From assembly GCA_904063045.1 (NCBI GenBank), contig CAJFCJ010000019.1:1751700-1815699 (forward strand): a stretch of 64,000 nt of DNA, in the 5' to 3' direction. The DNA is from Dimorphilus gyrociliatus (taxonomy: Eukaryota; Annelida; Polychaeta; Dinophilidae). Numbering within the stretch: position 1 is the stretch's first letter; each line of letters starts with the position of its first letter. The notes beneath the pieces are model-generated. The model was not told the origin of the DNA. It saw nothing but the letters and a program-made list of their open reading frames with translations, and made no database searches. The position numbers were made by a program, and so were the translations under genes. This document shows, piece by piece, positions 1 to 11,400 of the stretch.

Positions 1-2601
1 AACCATACTCCAAACTTGTGCTGTAATGATATAAAGATATAAATTTATAATCGTTAAATTTTAATGTAATAGATGGCATACATATAGCTTTAGAAGTAGT
101 TTCTTGGACAAGTTTGCCTGCCACTTCTGATGTTTTCCAAGTTCTATAAAAATATTAAATAAACAAATTATATTTCGTTAAAAATAAGAGAAGTATATAA
201 TTACTGAGATAATTTGTCTTTTGCACCCTTAACAAATTCAGGGAAATACGACTGCCCGTGATTCAAATGTCTAAGAGTTGAAATAATGGATATTATATTT
301 TGAGGGAAATATTAATAAACAGCATACTCGGGATTAATATGTAAAAGTATTGTTCTGGGATGATTTTGCCATATTTTAAAGTTATTTGTGAGTTGCCAGG
401 CTTTTACAAAAGATATGTTAAAATCGTCCATCGTAGATGCATCTAAATAAAGAATCTATATATAGTAAAAAAAGAATTGTTGATTACAAGTTACCATTGT
501 TTACTGCTACAGCGGCTAACGACAACAAATACATTTTAAATTGATGTCTTAGCCAATCTTCACTTCCTTGCCAATCTAAACAAATAAATAAGATAATTAT
601 ACTACTTTTCTATTTTATGGGAAATTATAAAAAGAAAAACAAGAAAACCTCTTTCAAATTGCTGAAAAGATGAATTTTCTCTTGTAATTCTTAAGATCAT
701 ATCCACAAACTTTTTATCGGCACTTGTTGGTTGAGTAAGTTTCTCTAGCTCCTTGTTAGTAAATTTTAATTCCACTTTGTCATTCTTTATCTAAATAAAT
801 CAAGTGTAAAGTTTAATATAAAGAAAGAAATTGATTAGATCGATAGGATTATCGATTGAAAAGCTTTACGTACTTCGACAAGAGCATCATAATGCTTTGT
901 ATCCATTTTGAACACTTGATTAGTAGCACCGGCCCAATAGCACTTTGTTGTAGAACTTTTAAGAGTTTCCAGGTTGTGTAGAGAGCAATATGGAAAACAG
1001 AGTCGATTTTCGGAAAAAATTTTTAAAGGGAAGCCAAATTTACTAAAGTGTAAATTTTCAGCTGCTTGATCGTCATTTAACTGAGGACATTTATCATTTT
1101 CCAACCAATTTGACATAATTGCAGAATTAACATAGGATAGGGAATATTTTGCAGTATTTTCAAATATTTCAGAATCAGTAATAACTTGTTGACTAGATTC
1201 CTTGAAAGTATCTGACGAAATTTCACATATTTCATCATCTTTAGGTTTATCGTTAGGAATGTTTGAATCGATTTGATTTTCTTGAGATTCTGTTGACTCC
1301 GAAGAAGATTTTAAGATGATTTCTACAATTTCATCCCTTCGATCAGTTTCTTCTTCTATAGTTGTTTTTTTGTTTTTGTCGTAATTAGCTGCATCAGCAA
1401 GACCTTCCTCAAGAATTCCTATCACATAATATACAATTAGATTCAGTAACGTTTAGACTGAAATGCGAAGAAAATTACCTGGAACAAGAGACAAAATACA
1501 TAAAATATCACTGCAGAGACGATTACTCTCAATATTCGAAAAAAATAAAACTCTTTTTTCAATAAGCAACAGCTTGAATAATTGAATAATAAAAAATTTA
1601 TAATTATGAACCAGTTGGATGCAATTAAGTTCTAAAAAAAGAAAGATGTCACTTATAAAATATGGGTGAGAAATTGTCTTAATATATATACCTTGAAAGG
1701 GACTAGCATTATTTAGAGAGCTTCCAGAAAGTCCCATATTTACTTGATTATAGATAGTTTTAAGCCAATGAGTTGTTGAAAAGTTTTCATCAGCTATTTG
1801 TAACTCTTGAAAGTAAGCTTCCGTTAAAGGTTGTAAACATAGACGTATATGGCCAAATAAAGGCTTAATAAGTAGGGAAATAGAAAACAGAGTTAACCAC
1901 TGATACAAAATTTAAACAATATATATCTTATATATAAACCTTTGTGCTTAGGACACAGACTCCTTTAAGTACAGTATTCCTTGTGAACTTTTGCAGTTTG
2001 TTAATAATTTTCTAAAAGGTTTTATGAGAAACCATAAAAAGCGATTAATTAATTATTTTGTCCTTACTTACGGATACATCAATTTGCGAAAAACAAGATA
2101 CTCCATAAATAGAATTGTGATTTGTTTCAGAAATTCCTGGCAGGATGAAATATCTATGAAATAAAACAATGTATAGTGAATTTCATAATGATTTTCTATT
2201 TAACTAATTGATATATCAATTGTTTTGTATCAATTTATAATAAGCCGTTCTCATTAAACATTTATCTGTTTTGTAATATAGACAGATATTTTTAAATAAA
2301 AGCATAAATAATAAGCCTATATACTTACGACGTATCTGTACCTTCAGTTACTTTATGTGAGCCATCAGGAACTGCTAAATTCGGTAAATTAGTCCATTCA
2401 TTTGGCATAGAACTAATATCAAGTATATTTTCTTCATTGTCTTCGCCCTTAAATGGAGGATAACAGGCTTCCACCTTATAAGAAAAGTCATCTAAAAAAT
2501 TTTATCGAGCGATAAAGGAATTTACTGACAATTAGGCCCTTAGAATGGTCAAATTCGATTAACAATGCATAAAGAATAATGCTAGGACTCTTCTCGGACA
2601 T
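1..2601 (-). CDS. AVL9: AVL9 homologue (DENN-family late secretory protein), C-terminus cut off by the window edge
   Basis: AVL9 proteins carry a divergent DENN module and act in late secretory traffic and cell migration. The start at 2601 opens with MSEKSPSIILYALLIEF. The next exon (about 2340-2480) has the family block YPPF..ED plus WTNLPNLAVPDGSH. Later exons carry GVSCFSQI (about 2090-2150), a DENN core with LLIEKRVLFFS and LSLVPG (about 1480-1900), an acidic low-complexity linker, and the block FGFPLKIF..RLCFPY..AGATN..F (about 835-1100), which matches the vertebrate AVL9 C-terminal half. Exons left of 800 continue the family pattern and run off position 1, so the stop is missing. All exons are short and separated by roughly 40-150 bp introns. 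MED7 is divergent, 1.7 kb away. Assignment rests on remembered family similarity and is strong; exact exon ends are inferred. Confidence 0.88.
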
Positions 2602-2699
2602 CTCTAAACGGCACAATCAATAAAGTCTACTAAGATCGCTTTAAACGGGAATCAGTCTGCTATGAATTCATTTACATCGAAAAAGAATAACACTTGTTT

Positions 2700-2740
2700 A
2701 TGCGCATGCGTAAAATTGATTCAACCAATACGGCGGGAAA
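2700..2740. promoter_or_regulatory. NRF1-like palindrome plus CCAAT plus E2F-like site upstream of AVL9
   Basis: ATGCGCATGCGT at 2700-2711 matches the NRF1 consensus core. It is followed by CCAATA and then GGCGGGAAA at 2732-2740, an E2F-type site. The cluster sits about 100 bp upstream of the AVL9 start codon, where a core promoter is expected, and is strikingly GC-rich for this region. Function is inferred from motif identity and position only. Confidence 0.5.
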
Positions 2741-3574
2741 TTCAACGCTTATGTGGTAATTTGATTTAAATATTTATGAATAGAGTGAAATATCTATAAT
2801 TAAAAGAAAGCCATGTCATAGGACATAGAAGGTCAATTTTCCAAAAACGTTCACATTTTAGATTACATAAGAGTATAAATTATGATTAATTTTAAAAGCT
2901 GTCTTCCGTATCCCATTTCGTTTATCATAATACTTAACATTAGATTTTACAGTTATAGACTCTACGACTATAGTTATCTTATTAGCAGAAGTTTTCGAAG
3001 TTATATTCCGTAAGCAAATATTTGATAGTTTCCTTAGGCTTGGTAAAGGATTGTCAAGTTTTCTATGATATTTTAATATGTATAATATCCTAACTATTCT
3101 ATTTACAAATATAAATGACAACTAGTTCTTTAGCATTATACTATAAATAGCCGTTTAGATAAACAATTATTAAGAGAAAGTGGATTATATTTATGGAATT
3201 GGTTAGATAATTGCCTGGAATTAAATATAGTAAAAAGAAGGAATATATCTCTATGTTATGTATACTTTTATCGTAAATATAGAATAGAATCGTTATACAA
3301 ATTTACAGTGCAAACAGTAGATATCCTCTGTAGAAAATGCTGGAAATTATACTATTCAAAAAGATGTTGAGATGATATAAACATCATAAATGCGAGTCTG
3401 TTATTCTAGAATATTATTATTGACAGATAGACTTGTAATTGTGGATTGCCACTCAATTTTTTTCAATCATTCGTTAATTAATGATAACACGTGCAAGTAT
3501 CTATTAAGATTACTTTTAAAATCGTAACCAATATCCTTTGTACTATTTTCAACGAAAAAGAGGAGAAAAGTTTC

Positions 3575-3613
3575 ATGCGCATGCGTATCGTAAATCTTGT
3601 GTTAGGGCGGGAA
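3575..3613. promoter_or_regulatory. Second NRF1-like plus E2F-like module
   Basis: ATGCGCATGCGT recurs exactly at 3575-3586, followed 19 bp later by GGCGGGAA at 3606-3613. This is almost the same spacing as the module at 2700. It lies about 700 bp upstream of the MED7 ATG. It may be the MED7 promoter with a long 5' leader, or the promoter of an unseen transcript. Confidence 0.4.
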
Positions 3614-4006
3614 GTGTAATTTTGTCAAATATGATAAAAAATAACAGCTAACTATGCTGTTGGATTAGTTAAATATATCTAAAATTTTAAAATCCCAATT
3701 AAAATAATAATATATAACTTCAATACGAAAACCATTATAAACCATCGCCTATCGAATTAGACTAGTGGTAATTTAGTCACTTTTGATATATTAAAGAACA
3801 ATTTTTAGGGTGATGGTTTTTAAAAAATTTTAAATATTAATTTAAGCTTGCTCTATATAACTATATGGAGAAGAATATATAAACAACGAGCTCTCAACTA
3901 TTACTCTATAAACTTAAACGATTAAAGTTTCAATCAAAAAGTCAATACTTTATATTAGTATATACAGTATATACAAATATATTAATCTTTTTTTTAAAAG
4001 AAGACA

Positions 4007-4047
4007 GAAAATGTAAATTTTTATTATTTTAGAAAATTTACATTTTC
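4007..4047. repeat. Perfect inverted repeat, 15-bp arms with an 11-nt loop
   Basis: GAAAATGTAAATTTT (4007-4021) is followed by an 11-nt spacer and its exact reverse complement (4033-4047). Both arms are AT-rich. It lies 253 bp upstream of the MED7 start codon. It could form a hairpin in RNA or DNA; no function can be assigned. Confidence 0.7.
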
Positions 4048-4299
4048 CGTTTGGAGTTCAAGCTACTAGAAAAAATTTTTAGATATTTGTTTCAAATAAG
4101 CGCAACTATAAAATTGAAATTAATTTTCATATCAGTCCACAATTATATGCGGAGCTATCATTTAAGTCAGCAATGGTAGGGAACCAGCCTTTAATGCAGA
4201 CGACACGAATTGAAAGAATATAGGGAAAATAAGCGCTCTGACAACAGGGCCAGAAATTGGAGGGAATTGACATTATCTAGTTATAAAATTGTATAAAAA

Positions 4300-4965
4300 A
4301 TGGCTGCTAATACAGAACAACAGCAACAAGCTGTCAGTGCTCTTCCGCTTCCTCCCAGTTTCTATGAAAACTATACAGATGAAAATGTGAAAAATCACCG
4401 GGCACCGCCACCTCCTCTGCCACCATCAGACCAAGAAGGTTACTCTTGTTTTGGAATGACCTTTAGCCAATCAAATGAGACTCCAATTGTCCCACCTTTG
4501 GAATCACAAAATGTGGAACGTCTTCATCCAGAAAGCTATGAGCATAAACGTGAATTGCTCAAGATGAACCACTCACTTCTCTGTGCCGTCCTTGATCTCC
4601 TTCACATTCTCGCATCATCAGCAGACAGTCCTCAAAGAGCGCAAAAGTTGGCAGATATATATCTCATTCTTATTCATATGCAACATCTTATAAACGAGCT
4701 TCGTCCAGTTCAAGCCAGAGATGCTCTTGCAGCTATGATGAGCCGACAAGTTGAGGCTACAAACAATGCTCTTTCGTCTGTTGCCAAAATAATAAATGAA
4801 GTAGCGAATATAGTAAACAGGTCATCTTCACCCCAAACTACTCATGTAAATGGACTTACAACAACAGAAGAAGAAAATGAGTTATATGAGTCGAATTCAA
4901 CGGATGTAAATCATCATTCACTTGCCTATCATAATCCATTATTTGAAAATATGGATTTGTTTTAA
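4300..4965 (+). CDS. MED7: Mediator complex subunit 7
   Basis: MED7 is a middle-module subunit of Mediator, linking transcription factors to RNA polymerase II in the nucleus. This is a single uninterrupted exon of 221 codons, unusual in such an intron-rich region. The N-terminus has the family ALPLPPSFY..YTDEN block and a proline run. It is followed by FGMTF, PPLESQ..ERLHPESYEHKRELLKMN, and then LIHMQHLINELRPVQARDAL near residues 125-145. These are hallmark MED7 motifs that form the hinge helices with MED21. The C-terminal tail beyond about residue 175 is low-complexity and not conserved. The gene converges with CFAP44 447 bp downstream. Confidence 0.95.
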   Translation: MAANTEQQQQAVSALPLPPSFYENYTDENVKNHRAPPPPLPPSDQEGYSCFGMTFSQSNETPIVPPLESQNVERLHPESYEHKRELLKMNHSLLCAVLDLLHILASSADSPQRAQKLADIYLILIHMQHLINELRPVQARDALAAMMSRQVEATNNALSSVAKIINEVANIVNRSSSPQTTHVNGLTTTEEENELYESNSTDVNHHSLAYHNPLFENMDLF

Positions 4966-5411
4966 GCAAAAAAAAATACCAAAAAATACATTTTTCTTCA
5001 TCGTACCAAAGAGATAAGTGATTCGTAAAAAAACTGAGAAAATAGCTTAGAAAGTATGAAAGAAGGGAGGGAGAAATCTAGTTGGGATGTTATATAAACT
5101 ATGCAAAAAGAGAATGAAAGTTAATCTAATGAATGAGTGAAACAGTAGCAAAATCGCCTTAAATCGATATCGTCAATCTGCTTAACACTTGTTCAAAGCT
5201 ATACGTTTCTCTCTTTCTTTGATTGAACATTAACTTTATGATAGTTTCATTATATCAACAAAACTTTGTCACGAATATTTATATTTTTTTCCTCTTTTTT
5301 TATTAAAAAGAAAACCTTGGAAAAAGGAACTTCTTAAAATAATATAGTTACAGTTTTTGTTATTGAAAGTTAACTTAATTCGTTATTATTTATATTTATT
5401 AATAAAATAAT
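4966..5411. other. MED7-CFAP44 convergent gap (3' UTRs)
   Basis: This 446-bp AT-rich spacer lies between two facing stop codons. It contains A-rich and T-rich runs that could hold polyadenylation signals for both strands. I see no coding or RNA gene in it. Confidence 0.5.
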
Positions 5412-8400
5412 CTAACGGTTATTCGATGTATCAGACATAGGGGGTAACTGTTGGTTGCTATTTGCTGCAGGCGGCAAAACATGACCGCCTTTATGGCATA
5501 AAAGTGTTATTTCTTGTTTTAGAGCTTGGACTTCTTGAGCTTGCATTTGGACAAGTTGTATAAGCCTTTGCTTCTCTCTTTCGTCTTCTCCTCTGTCTGT
5601 TGCACCACTGGTTTGAGCAGCACCTCCTCCCATATGCTTCTGTCTATGATTCAAATCTTTCTCGTACTGTCTTCGTTCATCCTTTAACATGTTCATTTGA
5701 TCTAACCTATCAGTATTTTCTTTAATAGCTACGATTATTTCATCCTTTGCCTCTTGAATCCTATCATCCCACAATGAGAGTTCGTCGGCGCACCCACCCT
5801 CAGTTAATCGGAGCTTTTCTTTCAACTCCTCAATCGACCTATTAACTGTCACTTGCTCCAAAATTTCCATGTCAACAATTTTACCAAATTTAGCAATCAT
5901 TCTCTTATTGCATTCTTCGTCTAAATCAACGATCCTCTTCTCAGAAGTTCTTCTTTCTTTAATTAGATCCTTGTGTTCGCGTTTGGCATCTCTTTGTTGT
6001 TTCTTTTGAGCTTGCTTTTCCAACTCTAACTCTTTTATACGATGTTGCAATTTAACAACTCCCAAGCGCTCAAAAATGAGACAAGGTGTTAAGTCTGTTA
6101 AAAGAGATAAATCCTAATAAAACTCTCTGAAATATTTGTTCAAGAAGGAAGATGATCATGCAAGTAGAGAAAAATTAATGGAATGAAAAAAATAAAACTA
6201 AAAAGAGCTAAATTAAAGATAATCATAAAGTGATAGAAATATTTCTTGATAAATAAATATTTTTGATGAATCTGTCTAATCATTTTCTGTAATGTTATTA
6301 ATACTTATCATAAAAGGTTTTAACATCTTCAAGTTTAGCATCTGCTTATCCGTTAACATTTTAATGATATCAAGATATTTAAGAAGAGATTTGTTAATAG
6401 AAGGATACTAACCGGCTGGAATAGTTGAGTTCATGTGATGTTGAACTTGGTGTAGCTTAAGCGATACAACAACGTCGAACTCGTTGATTTTTCTTTGTTT
6501 CTCTTGTTGAAATGCTTCCAATTCGTTTTCAGCATTCTTTAAACCTTGTTCAATTACTTTTGCTTTTTTTTGTAAAGTATCCAATTCTTTCTTATAAGAG
6601 TCCATATTTTTCTTTTCCTCAGCAACTTCCTCTTCTAGATCTAATCTCTTCTCTCTCAGTGAACAAGTATTATCGTAGAGAGTTTGATCGCATTGAGGAG
6701 GACAAACATCTAAATCATATCCTCCGCCTTCGCTTTCATCATCCTCGTCCGACTCTTCAAAGTCCGAATCATCAGAATCGCTTTCAGAATCTTCGTCGCT
6801 ATCACCATCTCCATCGGATGCCTTAGCCTTCTTCCTCTTTATTCTCTTCTTAAATACTTTAGTAAGATAATCGGCAAATCTATTATTTTCGCCCAAAGAT
6901 TGTAGGAATGTAGCGTACAATTGTTTTTCTTTTTCACTAAGATTTTCCAAATCTTTTTTCTTCTTGGTTAATCTTGTTTGGCAATCGCTTATCTTTGTTT
7001 GCATGTCAATTTTCTCGGTATTTTTCATCTCTACTTTATCTGCCAATATATTTTCTTGCTTCTCAAATTCTTTGAGTAATTGCAATTCTTCAAACAAGGT
7101 TAATAATCTCAAATCAGCATTTTTCAGTGTAACATCTAATTCAAACTTTTCATGTCTTATTGTTCTTAGTTTGGCATCGAAATTACGAATGAGATAACCG
7201 ATATCCTTTAAAATCTTATCTTGTTCATATTTTAATCTGAAAGAAACAATTGATTAAATCAATTATCATTAATCTAGGACAAGAATTGTTAGAATTACCT
7301 AATATTCTTCATTTCTAATAGTTCTCTTTCAAGATCTGTTAATTGACTTTCATCTGTGGCTTGAATATCGTAGAAAAACTCTGATGGAGTGACTGTTTCT
7401 GTTCTTGTCATTTCCCTCCTAGGTGTCATTTGAGGTGTAGGTAATCTGACCGGTTTTGAAGGAGGCTGTACGAATCCTGCTGCCGCCATACCTGTACCAA
7501 CTGGTAAACCTGCTCTTTTTCTTTTCTCTGCCATTTCTTCCTTAAAAGACAGAAGGGTTTCTTCATTGTATTCGTATTTCTTTTCGGGAATCTCTTCATC
7601 GTCCATTGTAGGTATTGGTGGAATATCTTTAATTTCATCAACCTTCAAATGCTGTTGAACATTTTCCAATTGCTGTACCAAATACTCAATTCTTTGTATA
7701 GTTTCAATTTTTGATTGTCTCAATTGTAAAACTTTGTCATTGAATTTCTTTTTGAGGTCATACATCTAGATAAAACAGTGTTTACAGTTTATTAATATAT
7801 ATTAGTTAAATTCTATATTATATTTACCAATTGTTTTAATACTAATAAACGTCCTTTCGCCTTTAATGCAGTCATACGAAGATGAGGTGGTACAATGTAG
7901 GACTGTGAACTTTTTAATTTATAATCTCCCATGTTTTCTTTAGCATATTTAATCGCCGCGACATCCTCAGGGTCTTCCCAATCATCACTTGGTTTATTCT
8001 TAAAAAGTTCTTCCCACTCTAATTTTCTTTCTGATCGCTTCTTTTTCTTTTCGTCAACTCTTGCCAACTGTTTTAACACCCTTTCACCAACACTTCCAGT
8101 TAATGTTGTAACATGAGCCTTTTTATCTTCTTCCTGTTCTTCTTTAGCTTGTTCTTTGCCTTCTTCTTCTTCAAGTAAAGCAGTTTCCGTTGGATCTTTT
8201 GAAAGTTCTTCTTTAAGGGTAGTTGTTGTTCTCATCTTTTCAACTTCTGCTTGGACCATATGGAAGGTTTCTGACAGTTTGGCTGTTCTTAGAGTAGCAA
8301 CTTGATGACTAAAGTTAAACGATTTCACAACAATTCTCTCACAATCTACATCGTCTTTAAACTTTTTACGTAATTTCTCAAGAGCAATACGTTGCTTTTC

Positions 8401-11400
8401 TTCCTCCCAAGCCATTTCTTTGTGAACCATACTAATCTTCTCCTCTGTTTGCTTGTGTAGTTCTTTCTTAATTTCTGGATCCATTTCAAATTCGGTTCTA
8501 TCCAATTGAAGATGTTTAGGTAATTGATCATTTCGTTCGATGAGACCTCTAAAATGGTCTCTTAAAGTATCAATTATAGATCTAACACTATTCTTTTTCT
8601 GTTCTGCCAGAGCCATCATCTTATCATATTCAGCTTTTTGCTTGGCATCCTCAATACTGTAAGCATTTGCGTCTTCTATATCTGTGCCCTTCTTATCGTC
8701 TGATAATTTCGCACTTGGAATTTTCGCCTTATTCTCTATAACTCGTTTCTCAACTGTAGCATCATCCATCAATTCATAGGAGAAGAAGTTTCCATCTTTG
8801 CCGACTGTAAAAAGGAAGCTTCCGTCAAAGCTTACGTCTATATAGGTGATTTGTCCATATGTATTGTCGTGCATGCTTAGCTGCCAAAAAGGATCAATAT
8901 CTGCCAAGTTTGCATCTTTGACTGTGTAGATTCGAACTGCACCATTTTCCATTCCAATAATTATTTGTTGTCCAGTTTTACCGATTTTTACAGAAGATAA
9001 GGGAATATCATCTGACTCTTTTACTGGTATTGACTGGATTGGTTTATAAAGATCATCTTTATCTATTTTAGCTTTCTCATCCTCTTCCATAAATTTATAT
9101 TTATAGAGGTAGCCAGCATCAAAATCTCCCATTGATAACCAAAATTCTCCTTCTTCTTTACCATAGCTTCCAAAAAGTATTGGACTAGGTTCTTTAGGAA
9201 TATAGGGTTCCCAAGCTTCCTCTTCCTCTCTTCTCTTCCTTTCCTCTTCTTCTTTAGCTTTTCTCTTCTCTTCTTCAGCCTCCTCATCAACTTGGTCCGG
9301 ATCTTCTAGACCCCTCTCAATACGAATTCGTCGTTCTTCTTCTTCCTTTTTCCTTGCTTCCTCCTCTTCCTTTCTCCTCCTCTCTAATTCTTCTTCGTGC
9401 CTAAGTCTTGATTTAACACTTTTAAACTCTTGAGTTCTAACTTTCAAACCAGATATTTCAAAGGTTTTTGAAGTATCATAATTTCCAACTTCAGGGCAAG
9501 CTACTTCCAACACTTGACCCTCCAAACAGCAGACTAGCAAGGTATTCTTTTTCTAGAAGGTTAAAGTGAACTATATGAGCATAGTTAAGCTAAATGAAAA
9601 ACGAAAAAAAATCATACGAAAGATCCAGGAGACCATTCTATATATTTAACTGGTGACGGAGTCTTAATAAATCCAATTGCATCAAAAGTATTACCAATAT
9701 GCATAAAGAAAACGGTAGAATCTTCACTCTGTTATGTAATCCTGATAAGTATTCATGGCTAAAATATCTTTCAAATTATATTACCCCTGTGGCAAAAACT
9801 TCTCCAGTACTATCAACTGCCATGCAATTTACAGCTGCCGTGTGAGGCTTGAAAGCTTGTTTTAGGGCCAATTCATTTAAATCTTTCTGTTTCCTGTTTA
9901 AAATAAAAACAATCAATGATACAGAATTTATGCAAATAACAAAATTTAGCATCAGTTTACCTTCCATGAATATCTATACTCTCTCTCTGTTGAAATGCAA
10001 ATAACCTGACAACTCCATCAGCGAAACCTGCAGCTATTGTTGATCCTTTTGGGTCTACAATTTTCGGCATCCAGAGAATTGAATGTCCGGACATAGAATA
10101 AGCAGATTCGCATATTTGCTGTTTGCTTAGATAATCAATAATACGAACGGTTTCTGAGTTGGGGAAAAAGTAGGATAATGACTTTTATGATGAAAAACTT
10201 TTAAGACAAACTTACTATCTGCTCCTGTAGTAGCAACAAGATGTGATACTGGTGATGCGGATACACCAAGAATTTCTCCTGCGTGATAAGACATTATTTT
10301 CTCGGGAGCATGGGATGTAAATGAGAAAGACAAATCTAATTTCCATATTCCACCATTACCATCTTGAGCATACCAGATAACAGAATCATCTTCACTAACT
10401 GTTTTCACCAAATGCCTAAGATGGACATGATTTCCAACTCTAAGTTCATTCATTGGTTCCATTTCAAAAATAGCTGCCTCATCGCTAACATCAGCCGTAT
10501 CAATTGTTTCAAAATTCCATACTCTAATGAAACCATCAAGTCCAACAGTTATTAATTCACCTTCGTCCATAATTATTTGCTGAATTGGTCCAACATGGCA
10601 AGGTTTCTTATTCTTTCTACATATTTCCACTTTAATTAAACCACCATCCCATAATAGCATATTACCCCATTCGCATCCAGATAGAACTTTTCCATCAGGA
10701 AGTTCAACATACCCTTCAACATCAGAAATTTCTGTTTTCCCAAATTTTCCAAGTTGACCTTGCAGCTTCAATCCAGTAAACGTTTTAGCCATTCTCCAAA
10801 ATCTCACATGACCTGTTCCGGCTGACGTAAGTTGACCGGGAAGTTCTGAATTGAAAGAGACCCGAAATACATCTTGCGAGAAGGCTTTTGATCGGAGAAC
10901 AGTTCTCTCATTCTTCCAATCCCAAAGTGTTAACATATAATCTGGATCGCCACCCACAGAAGCTAATAATTTTCCATCAGGGCTAAATTAACGTAAACAG
11001 ATAAGTATAATTCACCAAATAGTAATTTCTAAAATAAATGACTTACTTGAATTCAACATAGGCGTATGACTGCTCAGTTCCCCCTCTTAAAATTCTCTTC
11101 ATCTTGAGAGAAGGCCATTCGTAAATAATAATTCGAGGACCAACGCCCTTTTCCGCAACAGCGATAAAAGTTTTTTGCGGATGTACCTACAGTTGTTACA
11201 ATAATGGTTGAAAGCATTTCTTTAGAAGATACAAATATAACTATTAATAAACTTACTGCAACATGTCCTATCGCTCCACCAGAAGTACTCCTTATATATT
11301 GCAGTTCTTTTGTATTGATATCTATAATTTGCGCGAGGTTACCTGCAACCCAAATAAGATGGTTGTCGTCTAATAAATTCAAATTGCACCTCTTATGGCA

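Larger units (their letters stand above)
2602..4299. other. AVL9-MED7 intergenic region
   Basis: This 1.7 kb region separates two divergent genes. It is very AT-rich apart from two GC-rich promoter-like modules near 2700 and 3575, listed separately. A perfect 15-bp inverted repeat lies at 4007-4047. An 87-codon minus-strand frame at 2858-3121 shows no family I recognise and is probably chance. No RNA gene was recognised. Confidence 0.6.
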
